Shown in pieces: positions 34,201 through 46,505 of a stretch of 64,000 nucleotides of DNA. This stretch comes from Megamerina dolium (taxonomy: Eukaryota; Arthropoda; Insecta; Diptera; Megamerinidae): assembly GCA_963854835.1 (NCBI GenBank), contig OY978529.1, positions 46,074,821-46,138,820 on the forward strand. Reading direction: 5' to 3'. The stretch's first letter is position 1, and each line of letters begins with the position of its first letter. A program made the translations under genes and the position numbers. The notes under the pieces are model-generated. The model was not told the DNA's origin. It saw only the letters and a list, made by a program, of their open reading frames with translations, and did no database searches.

Positions 34201-34396
34201 TCAAACTTGGAAATTCCATATGGATTGCGGGTGGTGCGGCTAGTTAGCTTAACAAACTTCATTTTGTTGCTGTTGCAACTTATATACATATTTGTTTTTA
34301 TCCATTTTGCTTGAATTTTCTTTATTTTATATGGAATAATACATCATGACCGCCATGAGACTTTCTGCAAATTTCAATCCTTTGTAGGTAATTTTC
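31201..34396. other. AT-rich non-coding stretch
   Basis: A run at about 31470-31486, ATT run at about 31641-31680, A runs near 33083-33097 and 33282-33301. A weak acceptor-plus-donor pair at 31975-31994 is discussed as a finding. No gene is supported. Confidence 0.5.
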
Positions 34397-34755
34397 GATG
34401 GCCTTTTAGCAGGTTTCCATACGAAAGGTTTTGCAATTTTTAAGCTATTTTGTGGTTGTTAAAAGATATATATTGTAAAATGGTAGAGCAACACCTAACA
34501 AATGTCAATTTTGTTTACATTTTCATCTGAGAGTTGCCAAATGGCAGGATTGTATTTTTTCAAAATTACCAAAGAGATTACTACAATTTTCAATGGTCTT
34601 TTAGCATGTTTTAAAACGAAAGGTTTTGCAATTTTTAAGCAATTTGCGGTTGTTAAACTATATATATTGTAAAATGGTAGAGCAACATCTTAGAGTTGTC
34701 AAATGGCAGGGTTGTATTTTTTTCAAAACTACCAAAGAGATTACTACAATGATGA
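34397..34755 (+). repeat. Two-copy tandem duplication (195-bp offset)
   Basis: GATGGCCTTTTAGC, ACGAAAGGTTTTGCAATTTT, ATATATTGTAAAATGGTAGA, GCCAAATGGCAGGATTGTAT and CCAAAGAGATTACTACAAT recur in the same order, the second copy starting at about 34592. The second copy lacks about 32 bp after GGTAGAGCAACA. There is no coding potential. It is likely a local duplication or two adjacent copies of a small element. Confidence 0.75.
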
Positions 34756-35507
34756 TCACTGGAACGATTTTGTTTAATTCATTTGAATTAAATTAATTCA
34801 ATTCAAATTAAACAATGGCATGCATCAGCACTCTTCAAGACTCGATTTCGCATGAAAAAGCTATACATCGCATATTACTATATATTAAATTTTGTGACGC
34901 CTTAAATGTTTATATTAGAAGAATCAAAGTGTTATTTTCAGATGGTGACAATGAAGAATCATAACTAATTTCTAGATTGGTTTTACAATATTTTGAACGA
35001 TGAAAATAATAAATCAAAATACAGCAATAATTAAAACGAAAAAAAAATAATAATAATAACTATAATACTAATAATAATACAAATAATAATAATAATAATA
35101 ATAATAACAATAATAGTAATATATTAAAAAGTGAAAAACTAATGAATTGTTTATGGCACTTTAATTGTTTACATTTAATTGCATGACTTGCCAGTGTCGC
35201 GTCAGCATTGATTATTGTTATCCACATAACATACATACTATACATCGTCACATCGATAAAAAAACATCTTACATGTATACCAATATATACACAAATGGAT
35301 TAATTTTACAAAATACATTACGAGTATATAAAATGCATACATAGTAGTAAGTAGTAAAAGTAGTGACAGTGAATGCAGTTACATAATTTTCGGATCCTTG
35401 TGTGCTATCATACGTATATTATGATACATTATGACTGACTTATTATCTACTTACACATACTTAAGATTATAATACTGTTTTTACTATCTAAAATATTTTA
35501 ATATTTG
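34756..35507. other. AT-rich non-coding stretch with AAT run
   Basis: Interrupted AAT/AAC run at 35041-35118; nothing else recognised. Confidence 0.5.
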
Positions 35508-35792
35508 GTTGCTGTAGCTTATTGGTTAGTGCGTTGGCCTTCTGAGCCGTAGGCCATGGGTTCAATCCCCACGGCTGAAATATCTACTTTCATATCGAAA
35601 AGATTTCAAATAGTATCAGCTTGTCGGCAAGCAATTGGCAATTCTGCCGGCACTAACAATTTGCCATGAAAACGTTGCTAAAAGAATTCTGTGACATAGC
35701 TTCATGTTACTAGGGTTCTGCCCTAATATAATCTAATATAAGTAGGTCCCTTGTAATACTGTCCAAAATTTAAGATGCACAACAGTATTGGC
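35508..35792 (+). mobile_element. SINE copy with head, tail truncated
   Basis: Head GTTGCTGTAGCTTATTGG (altered A box) and GGGTTCAATCCCC (B box), then GTCGGCAAGCAATTGGCAAT, AAGTAGGTCCCTTGTAATAC and GCACAACAGTATTGG, where it stops. Mariner sequence follows at once, so the tail was lost at the junction. Confidence 0.87.
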
Positions 35793-35794
35793 CT

Positions 35795-36740
35795 GTAAGT
35801 TCAGCATATACACTGTTGTGTTCGAAAACTTGTTGCAATTTGGATGGTAATACCATTATGCTTCTCTCATAGAAACCTTCGTCCCACTGAAAAAAAAAAC
35901 TGGGACGGGCGATTTTCACAAGCTTCTCTTGAGGTGAATTTTTCACTAGCAATATCATTTACCATAGACATTAACAGGTGATAATCACTTTGTGCCAGGG
36001 CTGGACTATAAGGTGGATGCATAACAACCTCCCAATTAAACTGCCAAAGCTTTTGACGATTCACTATGGATGTGTGTCATCTGGGGTTGTTCTGATGGAA
36101 CACAATTTTTTTCCTATTGGCCAACGTTGGTCGCTTCAGGACGATTGCTTCCTTCAGATGGTCTAATTGTTGACGGTACAGGTCCCAATTAAGGGTTTAA
36201 CAGCTCATAGTAACTCATAGGCAGAGGCCAATCCCATTAAACACACAGTAAAACCATCCGCTTCAGAAATGGGTCGATTCTGTTGGAATTCAGTAGAAAT
36301 TCGTAGATGGAAATTCAGTTTATGATGTTCTATTCGCATTAACTCGTGTTGCACCCATATATCGAGCGTCTTTTTGTATTCAGTCTTGTTCAAATGCTTC
36401 CAAATGATTTTTGTGTGCAACGTGTATAATGATTGATGATGATTGATTGATTGATGGTTGATTGATGGTTGATTGATGATTGAGTGATGATTGATTGATG
36501 ATTAATTGATGATTGAAGATTTCGATTCCAGGGCGAGGTGCATCTTTGAACTTATCATATTTGTAGACGATTGTTTAAGTTTTCGCCTTTATTGAAGAAA
36601 TAATATAAAATATGGCGTATTTTCACTTTTGCTCGTCTCTATCTTTTGGACGCGCGCTCAAACAAAACTGAATCAAGCTATCGTAAAACTATTTGAAAAG
36701 TATTTTTAATACGAAATCTTATCTATCAGCAAATGGATCC
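35795..36740 (-). pseudogene. Mariner transposon remnant, internally deleted
   Basis: On the minus strand, in order: a 5' flank (AGATAAGATTTCGTATT) like that of the copy at 15.4 kb; a decayed N-terminus (KENTPYFI-like) near 36630; a TGAT repeat replacing the GRPIxEN region; KIIWKHLNKTEYKKTLDIWV and QHELM at 36400; SEADGF near 36245; HPPYSPALAQSDYHL at about 36010 (third catalytic D in QSDY); and ASEKFTSREACENRPSQFF, then DEGFYERSIMVLPSK. The segment with the first catalytic aspartate (GDEKW) and following domain is gone. Confidence 0.83.
36427..36516. repeat. TGAT tetranucleotide repeat inside a mariner gene
   Basis: About 20 imperfect units of TGAT/TGATTGAT. The flanks on both sides are mariner transposase (helix-turn-helix regions), so the repeat grew within, or was inserted into, the old coding sequence. 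Confidence 0.8.
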
Positions 36741-39536
36741 CAAATGTATATGCATATACTAGACTCCAATTATGTTTTCTGGGAAATTGGGTTTTGGGTT
36801 ATCGAATGTTGTTATTGTATTAATTCTTGAATTGTTTTGAAACGTTACAAAATTTCTATTATATTTTAGCCATTTTTTTCATCTGATCATATTTTCGTCT
36901 GTTTGTTATTTTGCTGTTTTTTTCCCCACTTCTAAAGTTGCATTTTATTAGATGTGTTCATATATATTTTATAAAACATAAGTATGTACATTTATACAAT
37001 ATTTTCCTATTCATATTTTTTCCTTTTCTTATATAAATAAATTAAATGTTTTTTCCATTTTGATTATTATTTTATTAAATATTAAATTGTAATTACACAT
37101 TGATAAATTACAAAAATTAAAAATTGCACAATACATATGCAATTAAGAGAAATAAGAAATTATGTATTTTCTTGACTATTAGCTTTGATCATTTCCTACA
37201 AATATATATAAATCTAATCTATGTATGATATTTATGCAATTTTCAATGTAATTTTCCACTAATTAATATATGAATGGTAAAATTGCACAATTGCACAATT
37301 GAATATCGAATGTGATCAACAAGAGAACTAAAATTTATTTATTAAAATTAATTATTTATCTATGTAGAAAAAAAAATGAATGAGTATCACCTGATATTTG
37401 CAATTTATTAGCTTCAAAAATTGTATATTTATTTATAAATATTTTTTTTTCTAATTTTATACGAATTAATTTTATTAAGCATTTATTCATTTATACCTAA
37501 TTTGTTTTGATGATTTTTTTATTATTATTATTTATTGAGAAGTGAGTACATTAAAATTATATTTTTTATAAATAATAATTCGAATTGTCATTATCATTAA
37601 CTGGCTTAGTTGGTCACAATGCTCATGTGTCACTTGCGTTGATAGTGGATTACTTTTTTCGTTCGCTCTTACCAATTACGAAATAAAAGTTAGCTCTTTT
37701 ATTTGTCATTTGTAATTTAAATTTATTATCATTATCGCATTTTTTACTACCTACTTGTACGTATATGGCTCACTAGTAAAGTGAAATAATTAAAGAAATA
37801 AATTTGTTGATTACACATACCTACATTTATACTATATCTAATATATCTCATGCAACATATATATAACTCAGTGATTAATACATCCATTAATTGTATACTT
37901 TTAGTGCTCGTATATAGTCATACAAGTAGTCGGCTAATCCTTTCAAAAGCCCAAACTGTCACCTGAATGTATGTAAGATATATGCGCGTGCACAAAGTAA
38001 AAATTTTACATATACACTCATATATATAATTATGTATGCTCATACTTAAATACTTGCATACATGCAATAACACTGTATTATGAACCTCGTTTCTATACTA
38101 AACATAATACTTAGAAGATACCTCTCTATCATCTCATTCAGTCAACACAGCTTAAGTAAGTATGTTGATGGTGAGATGATGATAATTAAAAACTTTTGCA
38201 TATTTGCCATTGCAAAAGAAGGTAACCTAGTCTGTTGCTAGCAACACATAGCAACGCAGGCTAATCTAATTAACCATTAGTTTATTGTGCTTTGTTGTTG
38301 CTGCTGATTTCTGGTTCAATTCAATTAAATTCAAATTCAATGGTGTAAAGAAAAACTTTCCTTTGCCTCCCACACTGTGATAAATAATGAAACCAAAATG
38401 AAATAAGGTGAACATGTTGATGTTAATATTATTTTAATTTGAGTTTTTTTTTTTCAATTTTTACCTGTACTTGTTCATGTTTTTACCTCCTTTGTCGTAC
38501 TCGTATGTGTACTTTTTTTGAAATCCCATCATTTTTTCCTTTGCTGTAAAGCTTAAGTGTATGTTAATTAGAACCAAAAAAGAAAAGTGTAGCATAAAAG
38601 TAGCAGAAATTTTGCATAGATTAGTGTAAAGCAGAAGCACAGCAGCAACAGCAGCAAATACTCATGGAATGCATATTCGTTTGTGTCTGTTTGTATGTAT
38701 AGGTATATATTTGTTTGAGGTAGTATTGAGCATTGTATGATGGCATTAATTAATTGAGGTCTCATAATATAATACAACCGGTTTTAAAAGTGTGGCGGCG
38801 GCACACTTCCATACAACAACAAAAAAAAAAAACTATGACTAAGCTCATACACAAATTGAAAACATATAGGGCAAATGCATTCATATACTCATGTATTCGT
38901 GTTTTTAATAATAATTAGTTACTATACGTTTAGTGTTTCAATAATTTGATTGAAATTATTTTGCTCTCGTATTCATCTCTTGGTGAGGTGATATTACTCT
39001 AAATGAATCACCATAGCTCACTTGTTAGCATAACATAGCTCAAGTCGCCATAAAATTATCTTAAACGACAAATACATACATATATGTACGTCCATGTAAA
39101 GGTGAATGTAAAGAAAAATATATATATCACACAATTTAGTATGTAATTTATATATGACATTATTGTATGGCAGGAATTGCCAATTATATGCGCGTGCAAC
39201 ACACTACCGTCGTAGATACTACTATGTAGATATGTCACACATTCCAACAAGTACTTTAAGTTCTTTTTTTCCTAACATATATTTGAAAATGTAGTATAGC
39301 CAATTGTTGTTCTTATTTTTCCTAGTATGATGATGATGATGATCATACAATTTCTCCCATATGCGTATAGTACCTACTCTTGTCTCTGGGGGTCGTCCAA
39401 TAGGTCGTAAATACATATATTTTACATATATACGAGTATGTTGGTGTATTTGTTCATTCATCGTGGTCCATGATTTATGTTTATTGCCAGCGATAAATGC
39501 TGTTTGTTCACATTAACATTGCTATGTGTGTGTTAG

Positions 39537-39572
<36 letters not shown>

Positions 39573-40179
39573 TGTTTGCTTAGTGTTTGCCTTCTTAATA
39601 TGTATGTAATATGAATGGTACTTTTGGTAATTTCATTTGTTTGAGTATATATTTATGTATATGTGCTGCATAGCAAATTTATTTATTTTCATTTCCTACA
39701 TGCAATAGTTAGATGTTTGACAACCTTCTTCATCTTATGTCCAATGCTTTTTACTACAACATATAGCAGATATGTATATACATATATTCGCATATAAGTA
39801 AGTATTTATTTAAATAGATAAATATTTATAAACATCTTCAGCGCTATTCTATTCCAAAGCTATTTGTCTCATATCTCAACTTCTATCGTCATCATCACAT
39901 TTTATGTGAATACATTTTTTAGATGATCTTAATGAAACTGAATAAAATTCTTAATAAAATTCCAAACTTTATAAATAGATACTTTAATAATTTGTTAACA
40001 CAAAATTTAACAATATCACACTACGTTAAATGTAGTCGTATGGCTAGCCAATAGCCCTTTGCTCTCATTACAATTACAATTTAGTATTTCCTTTTGCAAT
40101 TTTATTAAGACATTTTTGATTGTGAATTTATATACTTGATAAACCCTAAACATACATGCATGCACATAGGAATACATAT
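36741..40179. other. Very AT-rich non-coding stretch
   Basis: No gene or element recognised over about 3.4 kb. Pure GT run at 39540-39571. Confidence 0.55.
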
Positions 40180-40619
40180 CAGTAGCGTAACTAGGGAGGC
40201 GGGGGTAAACACTGGATAGATCGCTTCCCTTGTCCGATGTTTGTTAAAAAATTCATACATTTTTCCTTCACGCAAGTAATTTGTGCTCAAGTTTACTATC
40301 ATTAGAGGACCTCCACTCATAATGGTTAGTATTTTGACATCATCATCATTATGTGTTTTGAGAAAAACATAATTATCTCAAAAATCAGTAGTTAGCTTAA
40401 CAGACACAAATTTACTTTCAAATAATTTACTGCGAATTTTGCAGAACATCTAACTTCAAAGACTAAGAAAATTCACTTTAATTGAGCAAATTTTATTAGC
40501 CATAGTGCTGCGCACAAAGAAAATCGCAAATTTGAAGAATTAAACTATTCCTATAAGATATTTCACTGAGTAAAAATGTTCTCTTCACCCTCCTTTAGGA
40601 AATCCTTGCTATCCCACTG
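40180..40619. mobile_element. Non-autonomous hAT-like MITE, 440 bp
   Basis: Begins CAGTAGCGTAACTAGG and ends in the inverse of CAGTGGGATAGCAAGG (11 of the first 16 positions match). It is flanked by a perfect 8-bp direct repeat ATACATAT at 40172-40179 and 40620-40627. An 8-bp target duplication and ends starting CAGTG are typical of hAT elements. There is no coding capacity. A caveat is that ATACATAT is a common word in this DNA, so the duplication carries less weight than usual. Confidence 0.7.
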
Positions 40620-41874
40620 ATACATATACACACACAGATATGCAAATTCAAAGCACAAATAATGGCAAGAACAGTGGTTTGTACATTTTTGTCAAATATC
40701 AACTTTTTGTTGCAAAGAAATTTTATCATGAGTATGTATGATTATATCAAAGTCCTATGTATATGTGAGTGTGTGTGTGTATGTGCATAAGTTCATAAAA
40801 ACCATAACCGCAATAATAAAAATGACAACAAGAAACTCTGTAAACCGCAATGAGTTTTCACATTAAACTTTATGATGACATCATTTCATCCTTGATGTAG
40901 AAAGAGGTGTAAAATAAATAGATGCAATTTACATGTTAGCCATATATGTATTGAAAACATTACATTGATTTGAGTCATTTGATTTAACATCAAAGAAATT
41001 AATAGCATAGTTTTACATGAGCATACAAGAAAACTCTTTGAAAATGTAAACATAGAATAACATAGAATCAGATAGGAAAATAAGTGTTATTGTTTGGAAA
41101 GCTTCTCCATTTTTTATGAGGAATATTTTTCTGAAGACATTATAAAGTTTTTCTGAATATTTTAAGAAGTAGAGACATTTCTTCAACAAATTTGCCAAAT
41201 ACATATGGTGCGTAAGAACAGGATGTGGAGTGTTTATGTGTTTATAAACTTCATCTGTGCCATCCTAAGCCTAAAATTTTGGACTATAACTTTTTTTTTT
41301 GGCAAAAATGACTTACATACTGTAGCTCTGTTTCAAAGAGTCTAAATTTGTTGGACTTTGATAATAAATTTCGCTTCTCAAAAGTGGAAAAAAATTATCC
41401 TAAGTGTTAGATCTAGTCATATGGAAGTTAAGCTTGTAAAGTATAAAAATTGAAATTCACATTGGCATGTCGCATAAAATTTACATTTATTTTTCTAAGG
41501 TACCGATTACTGTAGCTAATTATTGAATTGCTTGGCAAAAAATTGTGATCATATCATGATATTTTATATTGAGAGAATAGCTGGGTAGATATCTATTGAA
41601 CATTTACATTTTTTTTCCATAATAGTAAACTTTAGGCAAACCATTATAAGGAGTGGCAAAATAGCACTCCATTTATGTGCACTTACTTAGGCATGTGTGG
41701 TTGCTTACCAGCGGCAACGCAACAAACAAATATTGATGCGGAACATTATATAAGATATACAATAAATTGAAAAAGGTTTTTTTTTTTATCAACCTTCTAT
41801 CATCTTCATTATATAGGCATATTAATAAAGAATAACATGTACGAATGTCAAACCTATATAAATCGAAGGTTCGA
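40620..41874. other. AT-rich non-coding stretch
   Basis: No feature recognised apart from short GT and T runs. Confidence 0.5.
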
Positions 41875-42196
41875 GGGTGGATTAATAATGACATAGGCAA
41901 AAAAAAAGGAAAGGTCTATTTTTTTGTCATATTATTGCTTATTTCTCAATATAGATTCATTACTCAATACAATAAAATACAATACAATAATGTTGAATCA
42001 ACAGACGAAATTTAGTTTTTCCATTTTACCAAAAATATCGTAGGTGATCCGACTCAAGTGACTGCTAAATCTAAAGTTACATGTCAATTTGATTCAAATG
42101 TTGACAGATTAATGATGGTAGTTTAAGAAAATGTATTGATTTAGAATTAGAGATGCTAACTTTAATGTTCGCCTATGTTACTACTGATCCCCACCC
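41875..42196. mobile_element. Candidate MITE with 26-bp imperfect inverted repeats
   Basis: The left end GGGTGG plus ATTAATAATGACATAGGC (41875-41898) is the inverse of GCCTATGTTACTACTGATCC plus CCACCC (42171-42196). About 20 of 24 aligned positions agree, with a two-base gap. The 270-bp interior has no coding frame. No clear target-site duplication is seen, so the superfamily is not assigned. Confidence 0.6.
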
Positions 42197-43259
42197 GGTA
42201 TTAGCAATTTAAAAATATATTTGAATGCAATTTGCATAATTTTCTATAAATTCCACCAAGAACGTTTGACGTTTTCATTTTTGCGTGAATTGATTCTTAC
42301 ACTAAACAATATATACTTCAATGCGATAATAATGCACTGTAATACAATGCAATGCGAATTCCTCAGGGTAAATTATATGTATAGTGTTCGCTATTCATAC
42401 TTTAGGTGTATATTTAATAGCGTCAATAGCATTAGCAATAACGGTAATAGCAATTTTATAATAATATTTATATATGTTAATATTACATATAAATGTAATA
42501 TATATGTATAAGGAAATCATAAGATGGATATTTTAACACTATGAGTATTATACATTGCTGCGCATTTCAATGAGACCACAATTTTATATTAAAAAAAATT
42601 TTTTTTTCTAATATTTGTAATTACATACGATTGTAAAAATAAATATAATCATTAAAATTCCAGTTGTATTTTGTTGATTTCGTAAAAATCATATTGTAAC
42701 CGAATTTTTATTATAATCTCAACCTACGAGTACACTTTTTTTCGATATTTTGACTAGTTGACTTAGAACTAGGCCATTTGTTGCTAAAAAAAATTCATTT
42801 TTTATGGCTTCGCAAGAATGCTTATCAAAATGGCAAAAACGAATGCTACAACTTGTGGCAAAAGGGAATGTTGCAACAATATTTGTAGCAACATGGCGTA
42901 CGTACGAACGTGCCGTGTACGTACGAATATATACAAAGTATATGCTATAGAATCTGTGAGTAAAAAACAAAAATCCCTCCAAGGATATTTCACTAGAGAT
43001 TACATTTATATCGATAGCACAATAGCAGTAATGGTGGTAGTATTGTGAATATGCTTTTAATTGACAGCAATATTGTGGGAGCGAAAAAATTTGTACAAAC
43101 AGAAAAACGGATTTAAAAAATTTAATTTTTCAGCAAACTTACGACTACAAATTTAAAACTTACTTACTGATATTAGCCGAGTAGCCAAGGTGACTTATTA
43201 TAAAACTAGTAAGTCCTATAATGGAGTACAAATTCGAGGTTCTCCAAAGGTTCAGTACC
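42197..43259. other. AT-rich non-coding stretch
   Basis: Contains a short near-palindrome around CGTACGTACGAACGTGCC at 42898-42925. Overlapping frames at 42719-43048 on both strands are not accepted as genes. Confidence 0.5.
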
Positions 43260-44100
43260 TATAGTATCAGGTCATTCCATAAGTTCTTAATTCCCTGCTC
43301 AAAAAATTGTTAGTCCTTAGAGCCAAAATACGCGTCGATACTCCTTTTTATAGCTTCTTTTGAGGTTTTGAGTTCTTATTACTTAAATGGGACTGAAGTC
43401 CGCGAAAAAAGTGATAATCGCAAGGTGCAATATCCGGAGAGTATGGTAGATGTGGCATTAGCTCCCATCCGAGCTCGTTCATCTTGCCTTACGTCTGTCT
43501 TGCAGTATGCGATCTTGCGTTGTCATAGTGAAACAAAACTTTGCGTCTATTGTGCGTCTCTTGACTAAAGACGATCGATTTTTTTCAAATGCCTCATTCT
43601 TTTTGGATAGTTGATGGCAATAATAATCAGTTGTGATCGTCTGTTTTGGTTCCAACAGATCAAAATAAACGATAACGGCCATATCCCGAAGGGGCCATCT
43701 CTGAGGGTTGGCTCTGGTGTTTCATCTTTATCAGGATTATTGTAAAGGACCCATTTTTCGTTTCGAGTAACAATAAGGTTCAAAAAACTCTCATTTTCAA
43801 GCCACTGCAGCAGCTGAGAACACACATCCACTCTCTGCTGAAGGTTTGCGACGGAAGGTTTATGCGGAACCTATTTTCCTAGCTTTGGAACCTTGCCCAA
43901 TAAAACCAGGTTCCTATAAACTATTCCATGTGATGAATCATATCGACTGTCAAACTTGGCTCAGCTTCCACGAGTTCCAGCAAGGCGTCGGAGTTAAAGA
44001 CCTCAGGATGACCAAAGCGTGGGGTATCCTCAACGTCACAATCACCACTTCTGAATTTGGAAAGCCACTTTTGCGCAGTCCTTACACTCACATACACAAT
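43260..44100 (-). pseudogene. Mariner transposase remnant (minus strand)
   Basis: In order on the minus strand: VYVSVRTAQKWLSKFRSGDC; DVEDTPRFGHPE; LLELVEAEPSLTVDMIHHM; then VDVCSQLLQWLENESFLNLI and VTRNEKWVLYNN, where the catalytic D of GDEKW is replaced by N; then NQTITTDYYCHQLSK; YDNARSHTARQT (second D, about 43500); and HLPYSPDIAPC (about 43430). The N-terminus is cut off at about 44100. Three frame changes and the lost aspartate show that it is dead. Confidence 0.85.
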
Positions 44101-44104
44101 TATC

Positions 44105-44405
44105 AGCTGCTGGGTGAAACCATTAATGGGAAATGCTATCGACAACAACTCATGACAATGCTCGGCCACATGTTGTGCAACCCGCTAAAATCTACTTGGA
44201 AAATAACAGACGGGAAGCCTTACCCCACCAGCCATATAGCCCAGACATTGCCCCTTCTGACTAACACTTGTTTTGATCAATATAGAATGCCTTATCCAGA
44301 ATACGCTTCACTTCAGTTGAAGGTATCAAAAATTGGATCGATATGTTCTTGGCCTCAAAAGTTGAGCAATTCTATTGGAACGTATTTTATTTGCTTTTAA
44401 ACCCT
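44105..44405 (+). pseudogene. Second mariner, C-terminal part (plus strand)
   Basis: One frame reads GETINGKCYRQQL. The next reads HDNARPHVVQPAKIYLEN (second catalytic D), then REALPHQPYSPDIAPSD and a stop (third D retained), then FTSVEGIKNWIDMFLASKVE and QFYWNVF. The YRQQL and HDNARPHVxxPxKxYLE pattern fits the mauritiana subfamily and differs from the minus-strand mariner that begins immediately to the left. Confidence 0.8.
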
Positions 44406-46286
44406 TCGAAACAAAGAATTTAACCACAGCACGCTATTAAATTTTTTTAAGTGTAAAAATGTTCATGTCATTACATGGCTTTTGAATGAAAAATGAATTG
44501 ACAGATCAAAATGATACTTCACATACGTTCTTATAAAGGTTGTATCAACATAATAAAAAAGAAATTGGGCTCCATTAGCGTCCATTCTATTGTTGAACTT
44601 TTCAGACTATTTATTATTAACTTTTATTATTAACGAAATTTCCATAATGAATAAATTGAAAAGTCTTGGCAAAATCAAGATCTTATCCTTTTTATATATA
44701 TATTTGCCTACTTGGAAAGAAAATACTTCAAAGAAAAAATATAGTATCAGTAATAAGGTCAAAAACAACAACAACAACAACATAATATATGTACAAGTAT
44801 GCGCGATTAGCAAATGAATATGAATAAATGCCAAAGGCGTCTAATAGCTCTCGCTCTTCTTGCATATTACTTTTACTTATTGGCTCTTTCTGCAACTTTT
44901 TATTGCTATGTATATACATAAATATGTATGTATGTATATGATAATTGTGTTGCCGTAGCGTTTAAGTTCAACATTTTGTGTCAAGTTTAATATGATATTA
45001 AAAATGAAAGGAAAATCAAGAGAGAGATGAGTAAATGCTGTTTATTACGTATTAGTTACAATTCTCTGTTACCTAATCTCATACATTTTTTGTTTGTTTT
45101 TCTTGAAATGAGGACTTTGTCATTGTTGAATTTATTACGTGAGTGAAATTGAGTGGGATGAAATGATAAACAGTTTTATCACTTTTTTTGGCTTTAAAGT
45201 TTTTCTTTCATATCATTTATTTAATATTGAGATATGGCAAATAAAAAAAAAAAATGAAATAAAACATATGTATACAAGCAATATGTATAGAAATATATTG
45301 GATGTTTATAAACATATGTATACGAGTAGAGTAGTAGTACATCATGAATAGATGAATGAGTGAATGGCTAAATACTGTATGCCTTATCTTTCTGCTTGCT
45401 TTTCATATTCTTCTTTGGAACAATTGTTGCAAGTTCGATGGCAGCATATTTTTCATTTTTCCGTTATTTTTGTTATATTTCGGCTGTTTTTACATTACCA
45501 TACATACTCGTATATATGTATATACCGCTAATACACACTCTTCTTGATCTCCCCTCCAAAATCCAAGGAGGCAGGATCGAAAGTATCATGCTGGCAGTAT
45601 TGAATTTAGGCATTCGCACCAACCATAGTTCGCTACGTATAAATAAATAGGCAAATATGCGTATGTTGGCTATAGTAACGACTCACGATTGCTTACGTGA
45701 GTAAACCGTTAAATTCGATTTGTGTTAGCATATGCGATCCTATGTGATTCACACAATACCAATTATATCCATGTATATGTTATGTATGTATGTGCGCCTT
45801 TGAATTGGAATATGTGCGGGTGCCACTCTTCGGTAGTACATTTTCCCATTGTATTTTTATTATTCCGCAGGGAGTTACCCTTATATACCTCTAGAATTGT
45901 ATTGTGTTACATGTCAGACATACAATATGAATGCATATACATAACATATGTATATGGCCAATTTTTGTTTTGTTTAAAACTTTGAAATATTTAAAAGGTT
46001 CAGCTGTTCTGAAATTTATGAAATCAAGTTTAGAATCTTGTTCAATATTTTTTAATAATTTCTATTGTATTAAGAAGCTGCCTCTTCTTTGTAGGTGTGC
46101 GTGTATATTTTGAACAAAATTTGTTGTTGTTGTTTTTTGCTATAATCTCATGTAAATGCCTAGCTGTTAAGCCTGGTAGTCACATATGACGGCATATCGG
46201 CGACGATAAATAAAATCTTATATTTAGAGCTTCTATTTTTGTTATCGATTTCGGTGTATACGACTATCAAAAATAAAAAATAAATA
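44406..46286. other. AT-rich non-coding stretch
   Basis: CAA run at about 44763-44782; many ATACATATG words. No gene supported. Confidence 0.5.
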
Positions 46287-46505
46287 TGTATCACATAAAG
46301 CCTCAAAGGGCTCATTGGCCGAGCTTCTCTTCCATTAGTGTTGTGCGTCTTAAATTTTTGGACAATATTAGAAGGGACTTACTTATTTTAGCCGGTTCCG
46401 AACGGCAGAACACTTGTGACATCACTTTTTCTGAGCTTTGTCACAGAGTTCTTTAAGAAGCTTTTTCATGGCAAGTTGTTACTGTCGGAAGAATTGCCAA
46501 TTGCT
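46287..46505 (-). mobile_element. SINE copy broken by a LINE
   Basis: Reversed tail (AAGCCTCAAAGGGCTCATTG) and body up to GAAGAATTGCCAATTGCTT at about 46505. There the sequence switches abruptly to LINE-C, so the remaining half including the tRNA head is absent. I do not find it on the far side of the LINE. Confidence 0.85.

Noticed and set aside
43846..44400. 184-codon plus-strand frame
   Set aside because: The first half is antisense to a minus-strand mariner and only part of the second half is sense mariner text, so it is a chance fusion.
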